Positions 1 through 15,200 are shown, counted from the stretch's first letter. The stretch is DNA of 64,000 nt from Cyanoderma ruficeps (GCA_008694505.1 VZDJ01000056.1:6944019-7008018), one strand, 5' to 3'. Numbers and translations: made by a program. The notes: generated from the letters alone by a model not told the origin.

Positions 1-3000
1 ATTGTTAATTTACCACATTCATTGAAAAGGGTTTGAGTGATTGACTAAAAAAATCAGACTTATTTTAGGCCAAGCTTTTCTCAGCTGAACACCCTTGCTG
101 TCCTTAAGGTCTGATTTCAATCCCCAGCTCTGCCCCTGCCATCCTCTGTCACCTTGGGCAAATAACTCCCTCCCTCTGTTGCCATCTGCCCCAACAGCAC
201 ATCCTTTGTTTGCCTTGTCTGGTTCCATCATATCTTTCTTCCAGCTGGGGGTTTTCCTGCAGATACATGGCACTCACATGCTAGCAATTGCTATCAACCA
301 TGACTTCTAGTTGCTGTACAAATATTTAATAACAATTGAAATGCTGGACTCAAGGCTGGACTTAATCTCACCAACAGGCTGGATCAAATCCACCCCGCTG
401 TGAGATAACTCACATTTGATATGTTAGTTCAGAACTGTTTCTTCATCTTTTACAAATAGAAATAATATATCAATTACAATATGTTTGCATTCAAAATTAT
501 TCTCGTTTTGGTTAATTAATTCAAGAGCCAGCCCTGAGTGTTATTGCACATCCTCTGAAAGGGCTGGGGGGTGGCTGTCAGCCCTATTAGCTCTACAAAA
601 ATACTCACTGGCACTTTCCCAGTGGGTAATGGTAAGAGCAGGAGTCATGTGGGCACATTGCATATGCACACCCAGCATGGCTAAACTCCCATGTTGCCCA
701 TCATTGACACCAAAGGTACACAGCCATGGCATGGGAAGGTAAATAACTCCTCTGCACCTCTCAGTGTGTTCCCTGTGTATCCTTGCCTGCACCCAGGACT
801 CTGACCAGGCTTCACCTCACGTTGCAGCTGGGCTCTCACACAGCTCCAGGTTCAGAGCACTGTGCCCTGTGGTGAGTGGTGGCACGGATAGCAGGTGATC
901 TGCAGACCTTTCCAAACACCAGACACCCACTGCTCCGCTGCTCCTGTGTATGCAGAGAACTTCCCTTAATTACAAAGGGGTCAGTGTGAGTTCAGTGCTT
1001 GTAGGGCACAGCTGGAGATGAGGAGCAAGACCCCAGACCCGAGGGTCCAGGCACAGATGTGCTCACTCTGCCCTCATGCACAACCAGAACACACTGGCTG
1101 GTGAGAACATCTCATTTTTCAGCTCTCCACCCTTCCTGCTCAGCACTGAACTTTCTCCACGCATGGAGCTGTACTTAAGGTACAAATAGGATGTTATCCT
1201 TTCCCCCTGCTCCTTCTCTCACAGCCTATTTGCTTTGCAGTGTTGTCACTCCAACACTTGTGCAGCTGAGTGAGGCTTCGAGTGTGCTTGTGCACACCAG
1301 CCCAGGAGAATCCCTCAGCTGCAGCTTTATGGCAGCTGTACCATTGCCTGGCCCTTTGAGGAGGGACTAAATCCCCTCATACAAGGGATAGTCTGGCCTG
1401 GCCAACGAGAGCCCTAAAAAAATGACGAAATGGACTCCTAAAGCAGAATGTGTCTCTTGGTGAGAAGCTCCAGTGCCTGAAATCGGTGATTCACAGTGAA
1501 GTTAAAGTCACTGTGCATTTTATCCTCCCTTGTACCGGCTAATATGAAGCAGTTACACTGATGAACCTCACCAACCATCTCCTAGCTGTGATGTAAATCA
1601 GTGTAGCTCTGCTGAAGTGATGGAACTCTCCATATTTATATCAGTTGTGGAGCTGGCCCTAATATATTTTCTAGAGAAATAGCAGGACTTCGGAAAAGGA
1701 AATGTGTTCTAAATGACTGAACTAAAACAAAACCCCAAAAAGTAGGGGATACAGAAAGCATGGACCAAAAAACCATCTCCCTTTATGGTTCTCGTAGCTT
1801 TTGACACTGTCAGCTCATTTCCATTAATTTATAACAACGACACTCTACGCTCAGAGGGATTTTGCCACAGACATCACTGCAGTCAACTCAGCTTGATCAA
1901 GTCTAAGCAGGAAACAACAAATCCAACTAAATCACACCTAGAATTTTCTTATGGGATCTATGTATGTGTTTTACCCACCACAGTTATCCTCCCTCAGAAA
2001 TACACAGTTTACATGCCTTTGGTATTTTTCATGGTTCATTACTCAAGGTAATTTATGACAAGTTTATGCTGCTACAGTACATCATTTTGTAATTTTCTGC
2101 AATAAAACCATTGCACTGACTAGTCTTGGTTCTTTATTACATTTGAGGTCACTTGAAAGGGTAATTTAATCTACTGAACATTAAATCCTGCAATATTTCA
2201 ATACTTTGAAGATATTTGAAAGCAGTACTCTCCTTCTCTTCTGTCAGGACTGGGGGTAGCATGAAGCCATGGGCAGGTATGGCTCAACTTTAGCTGACAT
2301 AAGCTATTTTCAGGGTTCTAAAACACCTTGGTGGTCACCTCTGAAATTCCTAAGGTGGTTGGAGTACCCTGGGTGGATATGTATGGTATGGATATGCTGA
2401 ATGCCTAATTTTTCATTAACAGACATTTGTGCACAGGGCCAGCACAGTGGACAGACTCATATTTCAGAAAGAACTTCAGGATGGGTGGAGAAAAGCCTGT
2501 GGATGTGTCTCAATAGGGTTTGCTTCAGGGGGACCTAACCAGGCTCTTGATCATTTTCCCCACCACTGCTTACACAGCCAAACCATTGGCACCCCTCGAG
2601 ATCCTCTCAACTTGATGAATTTGCTGCTAAAATGCTCAGGGAAATGTATCTGCACAGGAACTGGCTAAGTAATAACAACAGAATGGCTTTAATATTGCTC
2701 CATATCCTACAGCTTTACCTCAGGCCCCTGAGGACTCCAGGCTTTGCCCACACCAGTGAAGAGCAATGCTTTGCATTCAGGGTGGTCGTTGTGGAGTAAC
2801 AACTGCTGTGGTGAAAGAAGTCGTTCAGGGGATTAGCACACCAATATTTTTTTTTTCTCTGCAGAAGCCATAAGCAAGTTCTCCCATCCCTGCCAAGAGA
2901 TCAGAGCCTTCAACGACATTTTTAAATTGTCTCGCCATAAACTTTTAAAAACAATGTTTAAATCATCTGCCTTGGGAGAACTTGAGAAAGAAGAGAATGG

Positions 3001-6000
3001 GAAAAAGAAAATCAATAACGTCTGAGAGGCCTGAGCTGCAGACAAGTTAAGCAGGAAAAAGGGATGTCCTGAATAGCCCAGCACCAAGGGCAGGGATTCT
3101 GACTGCCAGAACTGCTGTTGAGCTTTTGTGCAGTATTTTCAGAGCTGAAATGGGACTAGAAAGAAGGAGAAACTCTTCTATCTCTCTAATTTACAGATCT
3201 TTTGCTTCATCAAGTCTCTCTGGATAGGAAAACTTCAATTTTCTCCTCACTGCCTTAAAGAAAGGCAGAAAAAACTGGCATCAACCTTGTTTAAAGTGAA
3301 GTGAGTCTGGTTCAAATATCACACCACACGGCTTCCTTCCTGACAAGCCTTACTTGGTGGGTGACCTCAGTGGCTGCAGGATGTGGATCCTTTTTCATTA
3401 GAAGAGTAAAAGACCTGTAGCTGTCCCACCTCATACTCTTCTGGCTGGATAAAAATTCTTCTTTAGCAGGCATTGCAAGGGCAGATCACCTTCACAGGAC
3501 CTCCTGTGCCTGGCCAGGGGTGGATGCTGCAGGAAGAGCCACAAGCTGGCATGGAGCTGGAAAGATGAGTAGGCTCCAGCAGAGACTCCCCATCCTCGAC
3601 TGTGCACATCCTAAATGAGAGCCAGTAAAAGATTCCTGCCCACCTCTACTATTGGCACTCACCATTCTGTGATGAGAAGACAGGCTCCCTTATTTCAGAG
3701 TCCAGCCACATCCAGCTCAGGAAGGAAAATGATAATGAGCAGAATGCTGGAATCCCTCCAGTGACTTGAAGAAGATTCTGTAATGCACAGAAATGTGCTG
3801 ATTGCAAGTGTTGATGCCTGGGACACACTGAGGCTGGAAGCTGTTCACATCCTCCTCCACGTTTTCCACCATGTGCATTTCGCCATCACTTCTCTTCTTT
3901 CTCTACAATTAACGCTTTTGTTTTCCTACTAACACCTGCATTTCACTGCTGCCTCTCTCCTGTCTTTCTTCAGCACAGAAGGGGAGGAGAGAGGACAGGC
4001 TTGTTTGCAAGGAATATTTGGTAGCTCACCTTTGCCATCTCACTCCTTGGCTAATCAGGGGTAATTGCAGCAGTGCTTGGACTAACAAAGAGGTTGGAAT
4101 AAACAGATGACTCGGATGCTCTGGAGAAACAGCAAGCATGACCTCTGCTCTTCAGTTGTACCAGCCCAGTGCTTTGCTATTTCATCCCTGCACCTGCCCT
4201 AACTAAGCCTGTGGCTGAAGAAGCTGAGAGTCCCTGCAGAAGAGAATGAAGATGCAGATTTCCTGGGGGACCTTCACTTCTCGCCATCCTCCTCACTCAA
4301 TGGGGGGAAAGTAGCCTTGGATATGGACTTTTGATTTATGAAAGAAGGAATCCAAACACACTCTGCTTGTTTCAGCTGGGTTGTTGGTCATCAAACTAAC
4401 CTGTGCTCAGTCTCCAGTGATTCCCAGCTTTTGCTGTAGCAGCCTGCATTGCTGTTTCTCTCTGAATTTCAATCAGGTGTCATTACCGTGTGCTGCCCAC
4501 ATTCTGCTCAGGATAGATGCTTCTCATAAGATACTGGAACTGCTCAATGCAGTGCACTTATTCTCTTTAAGAACTTGAATTACACTAAGTGCTTCACTTA
4601 CCATCTGCTTTTTTGATTTGCTTACTCTTCTGCTCGCACTGTCTGCAAGAGCCATTTGTTTCCTTGCCTATAAATTCGTGGTCCAGAAGAAACTGCAGCA
4701 TTGTCAGCAGAGTGCTGAAATATGGTTTGAGAATGGACCTACAAAAGAGGCTGAAAGCAAAACTTAGCACACAGTCAAACTATCTGTAATTGGATTTTGA
4801 GGCCAAAACATTATAATGAATGGAGGGAAAGGAATAAACAGGATCGTTTATTTTACATGATCATTAGCAAAACTCCTTGGTTACGTGTGATAATTGCTGG
4901 CAAAGATTTACATACAGAAATTGTGCCTGAAAATGTTTAAGCCCGTTTCTTTGTAACAGATCCACTACCAGCATACCAATTACATGACAAAGTGTATTGA
5001 GCTTGGAGAAATCCCACAAGGCTTTCAGCAGCATAACCTGCCAGCCTTTCCTTGCTCTGTGTTTGGGATTGCTTCCCGGATGGACTGATTTAAGTAAGGA
5101 ATACACATTCTCAGCAATCTGTCATGTGTGTTTACAAAATTATCTCCAGAGAAGCCTGTAGGTCAGCCTGGGAATGAGAAGTGACAGAAGATCAAGATCT
5201 TCAGTCCTCACTCTGGTAACATACTAATGGATCATAATGGGGGATTTTGTGTAAGCAAGGCACACGGGTATGTCTCCATTAAGAATCTTTCTTATCAGCC
5301 TGTGTGTTTTAAAAAAGCAAAGTTTAGAAATTTGCCGGGGTTAAAATCCATTAAAATAAAGAATTAATCTCCAGCTTGTTCCCCAGAGAATGTACCATCC
5401 TGGGGGATGATTTGAAGGCCGCTGGTAGGAAAAAATTTATTAACTTCAGAACTGGAGTCCAGTGGGTAAAGATCCAAAATGCAAAAAGGCAGAGGCTTGG
5501 AAGGAAGGACACAGCCATACCCAGGAGTATATAGAGATTTACCTTTGGAGGAAGGATCTGCAAATGAGAAAGGTGTCTGCTGGCTGGTTTTGTGAGCTGG
5601 GTTTTGGTATTAAGGCAGCAAGAAATAGGAAAACACACATACTTTCCACTGCCTTTACCTGTTTCTGGGCTGGCCTGCCTATCTTTTGAAGAAAAAAAAT
5701 AATCAAAACTTTGGCTCTGCAACCTTTGTCAAAAAGTCCCTTCCTTTTTGTGTACCCTGGTCCTCCTGCAGTGCAGGGAAATGGAGCGGCAAGGGGAAGA
5801 TGGGCATGACAGATGTCCAAACTTGAGCCAGTCATCTCAGTTTTTGCCCAGAGTATCTGGGTTAGAGAGCACATTGCCCATTTGCAGCTCTGGATGTCGC
5901 TCCAGCTCCTGAGGCAGTTTCCAGTGATCCAGAAAAGGAAATCTGTTAAGGACACTGGTGCATCTCCTTCCCTCCAGACAGGTGTGGTGGGAACGGCCCC

Positions 6001-7898
6001 TGCCCAGGAGCTCTTCAAATGCCAGTGGGGCAAGGCTGGGGCTGGTGTGGGTACAGACAGGGTGGGCAACGGTGCAGTTTAAGGTGGGTGGGGAGTGCCC
6101 CTTCCTGGAGCTGCAGATGGCAACACAAGCCATAAACTGCCATTATTCACAATTCAACAGATAGCCAGGGAGATGGCCAGATGAGCAAACCAAAATAAAG
6201 TCTTACTAAGTTTTTCTAGTGTTTTCACACAGAATTCAGTGGACTTGGTGAAAGGAGGCAGAAAAAACCAGAAAGCAGGAGGGAGGCGAGATCAACAGCC
6301 ACTGTCCCCAGAGCTGGAGGTCTTTTCATCTAAAGGTCCTGAAGCACATAGAGGCTGAATTTGGATGTGATGCTGTCGCTTATTTGTCAGCCATGCTTTT
6401 CTCTACCTCAGACATTGAATATTGCAATGGCATTGCTCATTGTTACAAAGGTTATTTTTCCCCTCCAAATACAGGTTAATGATTATTTGATTATTAGACA
6501 GCAGCACTATATTCCCTCATTACTCTTTATAAAAGCAGCAGGAGAGAGATATGGATACTGGAGTGTGGCTGATAGAATGGGCTGTAAGACCTTCAGAGGG
6601 AAGTGAGTCTTTCACTGTTTATTTAGGGTGTCAGAGTCCATAACTTCCTGGACCTCAGCAGGGAGACCCAAGATCTGAATCACTTGTCTTTTGATATGAG
6701 CCTTAAAAAGCTCCTTTTTGAAAGTTTACAGACCCTTTATGTATTAGAATCAATATTAATACATTTAGAGGAATGACTGGGGAGAAGTGACCCGTGAGAG
6801 AAGAGCAGGGCACCATCAGGAAGGTAAAGTGACAGGTTGGTAACAGCAGAATGACATTTGATAATTCAGAGACCCTCTGCTGCAGATTTCACAGGGAGAG
6901 GGAGTGCTGACAACAGCTGATGTGTCCTGCTCTGCCTGGGCCCTATCCCAGCCCCTGCCAACAGCCAGTCCTGCTGAACATGCACCTGACCTTTCTGGAG
7001 GAGCCTGAAGGCAGAGGAATGTCACATTTGCTGAGGACACTGCAATGTAGCTTTTGTCTGTTTCCTGCACATGCCTTTGGTGTAGCACCCCACTAGAGCT
7101 GCTGCCTGAAATGCTTCTGGTGCTGTGCTGCACTTTCAGGCTGCACTTTCTTGTCTAACAAGATGCCCTGGAAGAAAGGGAAACCCAGATAACCTTGCTA
7201 AAATCGGCAGAGAAGGTCCCTGGTGGAAAGAGGGAGGGAAGGACACAATCCGAACTCATACATTCTTCAAACCCAGCCAAGAGGCATTTTACAGCCACGC
7301 TAGGTCCTCCAGACCCATGGAGACACAGGCATATGAGCTCAGATGCACCTAGCATCTATTTTCAGCACATTTTCATATTTGGGCACAGCCTGAGTTGGTG
7401 CCCCACCGTGCTGGACATGGTACAAGGACCAGAGAGCCAAGACTTGAGGAGATGGACCCAAATGACAGAGATACAGGTAACACAGCATGGTAGGATGGCT
7501 TGGATTTTACCTTCCAGCCAAACTTTGCTTCCTTTCCAGTCATTTCATTCTTTCATGCTGCTATCTTTGCTCATTGGAAAGGCACATCTTGTGCCATTTT
7601 CCCCCTTCCATTTCAGTCCCAATACTGACAGTGGAATGAATTAATGGCACACTCTTTTCTAGTCTAGCAATCTTTGTCACAAAAGTGAGGGAAAGCATGC
7701 AGTGAAAATGAAGATCTATCAGCACTGCCATCTGACTGATGGCTCACTCTGAGACCTCATGCTAAGATGAGAACAGAGGATGAAAAAAAGGAGATTTCTT
7801 TCTTATTTTAATACCAAGAACAGTACACAGAACCTGTATCCATCTTTTTGACAAAGGCTGTGATGAAAATGGCAGCATACTGGAATGTCACCATACTG

Positions 7899-7957
7899 TC
7901 ATGATTGCAATTTCCCCCTCATGATTGTAAAAACCCCCATGGCTGTAATTTCAGCCC
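7899..7957. repeat. Imperfect 20-bp tandem repeat, about three units
   Basis: Units start at 7899, 7919 and 7939. The first two share TCATGATTG followed by a run ending in CCCCC. The third is more diverged (ATGGCTGTAATTTC, then CCCC). This looks like a small slippage-derived duplication in intergenic DNA with no gene association. Confidence 0.6.
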
Positions 7958-9375
7958 CTTCCATGGGCACTGCAAGCAGCCAGCAGTCTGTCTGCAGGTA
8001 TCTGGGTTAAAACTGCCTGTCACTCACTCCATGTACTCTGCCTTGCCATCACCTAGATGGTATTTCAATCCCCTCACACCACACAAATTTTATCACACAT
8101 CCTCTTTCCTAAGAGTTAATTAGGCAGAGACGCCAAGTGCCGTGTGTTTTTTTCCTCAGAGTCAGTCACCAGCCACATTTGATGCATGTAATTTTTCTAT
8201 GCTAGACCAGCTAAAAACCAATGTATTGAAATGAAATTCATTGCACACATCTTCAGCTGTCACGCTGCAGGCATGTTCTTCACTGACCTTTTCCTCTGTT
8301 CCAGCTTTTAGGACACCTCAATCCTCCCTGAACTTTCACAGGAGAAAAAAATAGGAGTGATCCTGCTTTCTGTATCCCCTGGCAAATCTTACTATTTTCT
8401 TGTTTCAAGACAAAGGCACAGCTGGATACCACACAGTTAAGATGCTGTTGTCCTAGGAACAACCTAGGAAACGTTGGTTTAGACTTTAGCTCTGCTGGTA
8501 CAACTTTTTGTGGATTTCGAAGACATTGCTTGTGCTCAAATCCATCCTGGGAGGAGGAGCAGCCTTCACCTGAAGAAAGAGCTGTGTGATTAATGCTGTG
8601 TAGGACAAACAAGGCAGTGTGATGCTGGGGTGAAGGATAAAGTGTTCATCTGCTCCCTTCCCTCCAGCAAACCAACTTTGCTCATCAGTGGGAGCCCTTC
8701 CCTTGTTGGATTTCAGGAGAGTCCACTGGAGATGAGAACTTTTCCTTTCCACCTCTATGTGGAGGCGAACCATATTCCCTTTCTTCCCAGGGGAGTATCA
8801 AGGTTGCTTCTTGGACATGTGCCTTGAAAAGGAAGTGGACAGAGGCAGCAGAGAAGATGGGTAATCCAGGGGATTGCTCTCCTGACTCCTGAATTCAACA
8901 ATTTCATTGAGATTGAATGGGCATTGAGATTGAATCAAGAGATGAGGCAGGCCCTGGACACCGTCTCCTCCAGCTTTGGCAAAGGCAGTATGACCCATCA
9001 AGAGTCCGGTGCTGATGGGCCAAGACAGGTATGCAGGACACATTCTTTCCAGAAGGATGGGGCATTTGGCAGCAATTCAGCTCCCTTTGTATTGAATCTG
9101 TCCTGTTCCAAAGCCCTGGCTTTACTAATCCTCACTTGCTTCCTGCTTTGAGCAATTTGCATAGTTAATAGGCCCAGCTCTCATTCTCTTCTCTAAAACA
9201 TGAGCAGGACAGGGCTGAATGAGAGGGGAAATTTCACTGCTTAGTATTTTGTCTGCCTGTTACTATCAGTAGGGAGCAGCTACACAGCCTGGCAACAGCC
9301 TGCAGAGAGTCTGAAACGCTCTAAAATTAAAAAAGACCCAGATTCACACCTCCTGACTCCTCATTCTCACAGACC

Positions 9376-9424
9376 AAAAGGAAAAAAAGAAAGGGAAAAA
9401 GAGAGACAGAAAGGAAAGAGAAGA
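9376..9424 (+). repeat. Polypurine (GA-rich) tract
   Basis: About 49 bases are A or G with a single C near 9407. It is a low-complexity tract of the type GGAAAAAAAGAAAGGG. Such tracts can adopt triplex structure, but nothing here shows a function. Confidence 0.75.
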
Positions 9425-12400
9425 TCATTTGTTTGCAGAATGTTTCTGTATGTGTGTGTTTTGCAGTAGGTTAATTGGAAAGGGTGTTTCTATGCCAACA
9501 GGGGCTGAGAACAGACGGCAGAACCTGGAGAAACATCCTCCCCCAAGGAAAAGTGCTGGATGCATGGATTGTGTGGCCCAGCGGCTGCACATGGAGCAGG
9601 CCAGCAGGAGATGTTTCTGGACCATAAGTCTCCCTTACAGTGAGGCTGGAGGGATTACCTGACCTGCACCCTGCACTAACTCTGGTGGACTCCAGATCAT
9701 CACTTCAGATCTTCCCCTCAGGCAGAATTTGGCAGGACTGGGCTGAGCTGGGCACTGGCAGAGGGCAAGGCAGATCCTTCCCATTCTACACAGACCTGGT
9801 ATCTCCTTGGGAAGGGTGAGCAGGATAAGAACATTACACAGATCAGCTCAACAGCCAAGCCTGGAGCTGCTGGAATGGCTGCTCCCCTCCCCAGCAAGGG
9901 GAAGGCACGGGGGGATGGTGGTGGTCATTCAGCCCTGTGGCTCTCCAGGACTGGTGTGATGTTTGCCTTGGACAGTGCATCCCTGGTTTGACTGCAGGGT
10001 TTGGAAGCAAATGCCATCAAGATACCAAGTCCTTGGCACTGTGAGATGTTCAGATCACAGTCACCTCTTCCAACACTCTCCCCTTTAAACACACTTAAAG
10101 TCTGGTGATTACCACAAACAGTGCTAATTTTTAAAGTGCTAATAATTTTAAAGGGAAACGTTTTTAATAAGTGCATGTCAAACACCCAGATAAAATAAAA
10201 AGAGAATACTATGAAAATTTGGCTTGAAACTACTCAAAGAAGGCAGATTATGTTGTGGTTTCTAATGACTCATTTTTCACACAAGAACCATAATTTAAGA
10301 TGGCTTTCAGGACTGTCTTGGGAGGAAGATCCTGCTCCACACACTTTTCCATTCTGAGACATTTGAAGTGCAGATGGGGAAGGAGGCGGCTTAGGCGGCC
10401 TCTGGATGAGAAGCTACAAATAGGCTCTAAATGGAAGTGTAAATCATTTATCCCGGGTTTCTGAGGTGAGTTACATAATCATAGTGGTAGATGGGTCTCC
10501 AGGACATTCAGACCATTCTCTCCTGGCTGAGTTCAGCACCTTTACACAGGTCTTCTGAGGGAAAAACAAAGTGCCCTACAAGGCCAGCTGAGGCCTTGCA
10601 GCTGGATTGATCAACACCCTTCGGGTCAATCACAGTTTTGGTCCTTGGTTAAAGTCATTTCTGTCTTAGCTTGTGGCTGCAGTGATTGCCTCAAATTCTA
10701 CTTTCCCCAAGTTAATCTCAAAAGAACCAACACCACTCCAATAAGCAATTTCTTTAAATCAGCCTTGGAAATAACTACCAAGAGACAACTACAAACCTGT
10801 ACCCTGCTTAATGGCTGAGCCACTTTCCATATGGGACGAGGCAGCACTTTGCTGCCTGCCATGGTCAGTAATGAAACTACTGAACAGCTCTGCTCCTCCC
10901 TTTGATCTGCAGCATCTGCTGAGGTACCTGCCTGCCTCAGGGTCACTGCACTTCACAGCTTTCACACTTGCCAGAGGAGTTGGTCAGCGTCCCTAGCATT
11001 CATCACAAAAATACCTTTCTAGTGAAGGTATCTGTTCCTAATCAACACCTCAGGCCTGTCTGCACTGGAAAGCTTTGCCAAGGTAACACTGAAATGATGG
11101 CTTAGTTTATTCAAAGAAATGACATAAGCTACAGCAAGAAGTACACTGACACTCTAGTTACAGTCACAAATTATCTCCCAGACTGAGTTATAGATAAAAG
11201 TTCCACCAGCACAGCAATGTTCCTTAGGGATACCATTTTTTCATGCCATTAAGCCAGCACGAGTCATGTGAAGGCAGCTATGCCAGCATAAAACTTCTTT
11301 TGCCAGCAAAGAAGTGTTGGCCAAAAAATTTAAATTCTTGACTCTTATTGCTTTCCCAGGAGAAGTTTCTAGCATAGACTCAGCTGTAATTTGAGCACTG
11401 GGGACAGAGTAATCTACTCCATTTGAAATCTCTTCTCTCAGCAAGGTAGGCAAGGCACCTCCCAGAGCTTTTATGCTGTGCTAGACTCTTCTATTTGCAG
11501 TGCCCTAACATCATGTCATTTCTCTTCTTGGTTTATATAGCCAGAGCATCTCTGCATCAAAAAAATGTTCCAAGCAAATAATTTAGGAGATGAGGCACTT
11601 CATTTGTGCACGAGGAGAAAACTTGTTGGAGAGCTGTGAGGCAGGAAATGGCATCAGCCCCACCTGGCATGTTCCTCACAGTGCTCAGTGCAGGTCCAGC
11701 CACAACACCCCATGCCCAAACCCAGCAGCTGCAGCAGCTACAGCTGGAATGAGAGACACCCTCCCCTACTGCCATAACCTGCCCCATCAGCAAGTGCCAT
11801 AGGAATTCCCAAAAAGCACCTAAACTGTGGGATAACAGCACCTATTTCTACTGATTCCTCATAACTTGATGCGTGTTTTGATCCTGCTCACCCCCATCAG
11901 ATCTGGAGCAGCCAACCAGAGAGGGAGGGAGGAGGCAGAGCTCATGTCCTGCTTGAAATTCCTCAGGAACACACTCGGATGCGGTGTCTGTGCTTCTGGC
12001 CATGCTATCTGGATTGTAATGTTTGTGTTGCTGCTATTCTCTAGGTGCAGGGTTATAAAATCATCATTTACATCCAGATTTATAACCCAGTAAAGGTGAG
12101 TTCCCTCTAATAAAAACAAGCCCATTTATGAGACCAGATTTCAGGCATGACTTGCAAGAGGGAAAACAACATCCCGTGTGATTCTAATGGCTCACACCTC
12201 AGTGGGCAGACAGAGAAGACATTTTCCTGCAGCTCTGCTTCTTCTCTCAGCCTTCCCTCATCTGTGGAGTGTCTGGGGATCATTTGTGAAGTCCTCTGAT
12301 GCTGCTCTGAGCTGCAGACGTGGCACTGACCCTCTGCAGTTATCCCAGGTCTCTGTCTATAAGCCCTGGGGGAATGGGAACAACTTCAAACCTTGCCTCA

Positions 12401-15172
12401 ACTTCCCACCCCACACTGATAAACACCCAAATCTCCTGCCTGAGGTGCCAAACGGTGGCCACAGAGGCTGGGCAGGGAGAAAAGCCCATATGCTGCTGCA
12501 CTGCTGTCAGTGCCCTCGTGGCCATTTAACACAGGCAGGCAGCACTCCCGGCACACTTGCTGTGCTAAGTTGTGCCTGGGGCCATCCCCACACAGCCCGG
12601 TGTCCTTCTGCCACCCATCCCAAAGCAGGAGACTCTGGGAGCGGGGGGTGGGAGGCACCTAAGGGTGGTTTTGGACTGGCCACCTTGGGGGAACACAGGG
12701 GACACCTCAGAGCACATACCCAGGTAGATTTTAGCCTCTGACACAAAGGGTTATGAATTACAGGGCAGGAAAGCAATCAAAGACTAAAAGCCACAATTTC
12801 TCTCTCTGTATTTACTATACCAATAAAATATCTTCATAGCAGCTGGGTGTAATGTAAATCTTCTTTAAGAACTAATGGCTGTGCAAGGGACCATTAAAGA
12901 AACAGCTCCATCATTAAGGCTGTTGGTTGGGACAGTCTCTGGGCTTCACTGCTCAGCATTAAACTGGATGGATTCCAGCAATAATGGCTGGAGTTCAGGG
13001 CGGGGTTTCTCTCTCCAAATCAACAGTTCACTAGAAAACAGCAAAATCAGCTCTGCCTTCCTGCAGGCACCTACCGTGGGCTCTGGTCAGAAGCTGCTTG
13101 CTGGCCAGACAGCTGGCGGGCTGCCACTGAGTGTGACCCCATCATAGCCTGGAAAAGGTCAGGGCACACAGAGGGGTCTGAGCACTGCTCCAAACTCAAA
13201 TCCCTTCCTGTGATCCAGCACAGGACAGTGCAGTGCCCTGCTGCAGTTCTGTGCAGTGTTGTGATGTACCATTCACCATCATACCCCATCCTCTGCAGCC
13301 TTTCCCTCTGCCAGCTCATGAGCCTTGCATCTATTTTCAGGGCCTTTGGAATGCAACACTTTCATGAGAACATAAAAAAAAAAATTAAAAATCAGCTATC
13401 ACCTGAAAAACATTTAATTAGTTGCAGAATCAGTTCCTTTTGAAGCAGTAATATAATCGTTCCCCTCTCTCTTTGTTCCTGGAGCATCTGCCTTTAATCT
13501 AACATCTTGCAGGCTTTCCAAACAGTGCCTGGCTCTGTGTGCTGAGCTGCCAGGATGCTGCACTTGGAGGATGCTCTGCCACACCAACAGAAACTATCCC
13601 TGTCCATCTCATCACATCTTGGGGTCAGACTGGACTTCCTGTTGCCATTTGTCTGGAAGGACACAGAGCAGGCTGAGGAGCACGACAGAAGTGATCAGAG
13701 CAGAGAGCCAAACACTGATGCTGCCCTGCTTGATGGCCTCAATCCAGTTTTGCCTGTGTAGGAGGATATTGGGAGAAACCAGGATGAAATCAAAGCACTC
13801 TGCAGGGATGAGAGCCTGGGGCGTTGCACTGATCAAACAGCAACTGCCTCTCTCTTTCTTCCAGCCCAGCATCCTTCCCCAGCTCTTCCTCCCTGCAGAG
13901 TTTTGGGATCACCTTTTTGCTCGCTGGGCTTATTGGCACAAGCCTCACCCCAGCCCCAGAGTACATCAGCCTGTGAGCAATGGGACCACCACAGCCTCTG
14001 CCCAGCAGCCTGGAAACCTTCAGTTCTCTCGTCTTCTAAATCTTCTGACCTCCACTGGGTCAGGCTGGAGCAGCCACACCAGCTGTGACTCCCTGCCTGC
14101 CAGCAGCCTGCCCTTCCTGCTCACTTGTGCCCAAGCCAAATGAAGCAGATAATTGCTGACCTCCTGCTGTGGTGGCTCCTGTTGGAGTAATCTGGGTCAC
14201 TCTGCTCGGCCTGAGACCCACACTCTGTATCACCACTGAGGTCTCCTCGCTGGTCTTCAGCTTGGCTGATGCTGTCCAGAGCATCCAGCAGGGACTGGGG
14301 AGGGACAGACAGTAAGTAGTCCCCATAATCTTCATTTCTGCCTTCACCAGCTGCAGAGGAGGCTCCCACATTAAGCTCTGGAAGCTGTGGAGCCTTTGCA
14401 ATCCCACAGGCTCCCCTAGCAGCAGTCTCTTATTTCTCAGGTGATGCAGCAGATGCTGAGCCCAGCACCCCAAGTCCAGCCCCCCACGACTGCAGCCTCC
14501 TCCAGCAGCTGTAGCCAAACCCCATGGAATGGGCTGACCCTATCACAGACTCAGATTTATGCTTTGCAATGTGCTTTCAAGCAGAGAGGTTGGCACGAGG
14601 AGCATGCTCCTGCAGGGTTCTGGCTGGCAGCTGCCTGGCACCATTTAATCAGTTATGTTCATGAAATCTGACCCAACCTGCACCTGCTGACCTTGGCCCC
14701 AAGACTTGCAATGAGTCAAATGAACTCAGGCTCACAGATCTATCTCCATCTTTTTCTAAGACATGGTAATCCATCCATCCACTGCATCTTGATGACATTT
14801 ATGGAATCAGCACACGAGTTCCCACCTGTATGTATCAGATTCTCACAGAGAATGTGTCCTGTGTAAAATAGAGTGAAAAGATCATCCATGCATGAGGCAA
14901 ATGAAAAATATCTGCATCTTCCCACAAAAGATCTCCTTCTGGCCATGTATTCGGGTATTTACTGCAGAGTTTGTGTCTCCCTGCTCTCACACCTGAGTTG
15001 TTCATTATGAACCAACAAACCCTCAAACCCTGGCTCCTTTCTCAGAAGTCCAAGGGGCCTCACTCCTCCATGGCCAAACTGACTCCATGATCACCTCAAA
15101 AGAAGAAACCATGATGATGAGCTCAACCCCCAGGAGAAAACACAGTAAGAACAACCATTTCTGTGGGGAAAA

Positions 15173-15200
15173 NNNNNNNNNNNNNNNNNNNNNNNNNNNN
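15173..15200. other. Assembly gap (28 N)
   Basis: There is a run of 28 N. Sequence on both sides is ordinary intergenic DNA. The true missing length is unknown, and any open frame running across the gap is an artefact. Confidence 0.99.

Larger units (their letters stand above)
1..15172. other. Intergenic DNA, no gene recognised
   Basis: I see no coding exon, RNA gene or recognisable transposon here. Open frames on both strands are short, overlap one another across strands, and carry no domain I recognise. The visible structure is limited to a 20-bp imperfect triple repeat at 7899-7957 and a polypurine tract at 9376-9424, both listed separately. By remembered vertebrate synteny the region should lie between MAGI1 and SLC25A26, but no MAGI1 coding sequence was recognised. 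Confidence 0.6.

Noticed and set aside
5539..6069. 176-codon minus strand open frame
   Set aside because: Composition is unstructured, no family is recognised, and it overlaps other open frames on both strands.
12178..12741. 187-codon + strand open frame
   Set aside because: No recognisable protein, no exon-like boundaries, and frames on both strands open over the same GC-rich stretch.
13571..14143. 190-codon + strand open frame, with overlapping minus frames at 14060-14518
   Set aside because: No domain or motif recognised, low-complexity Ser/His/Pro-rich composition, and overlapping frames open on both strands. This fits chance openness in GC-richer intergenic DNA.
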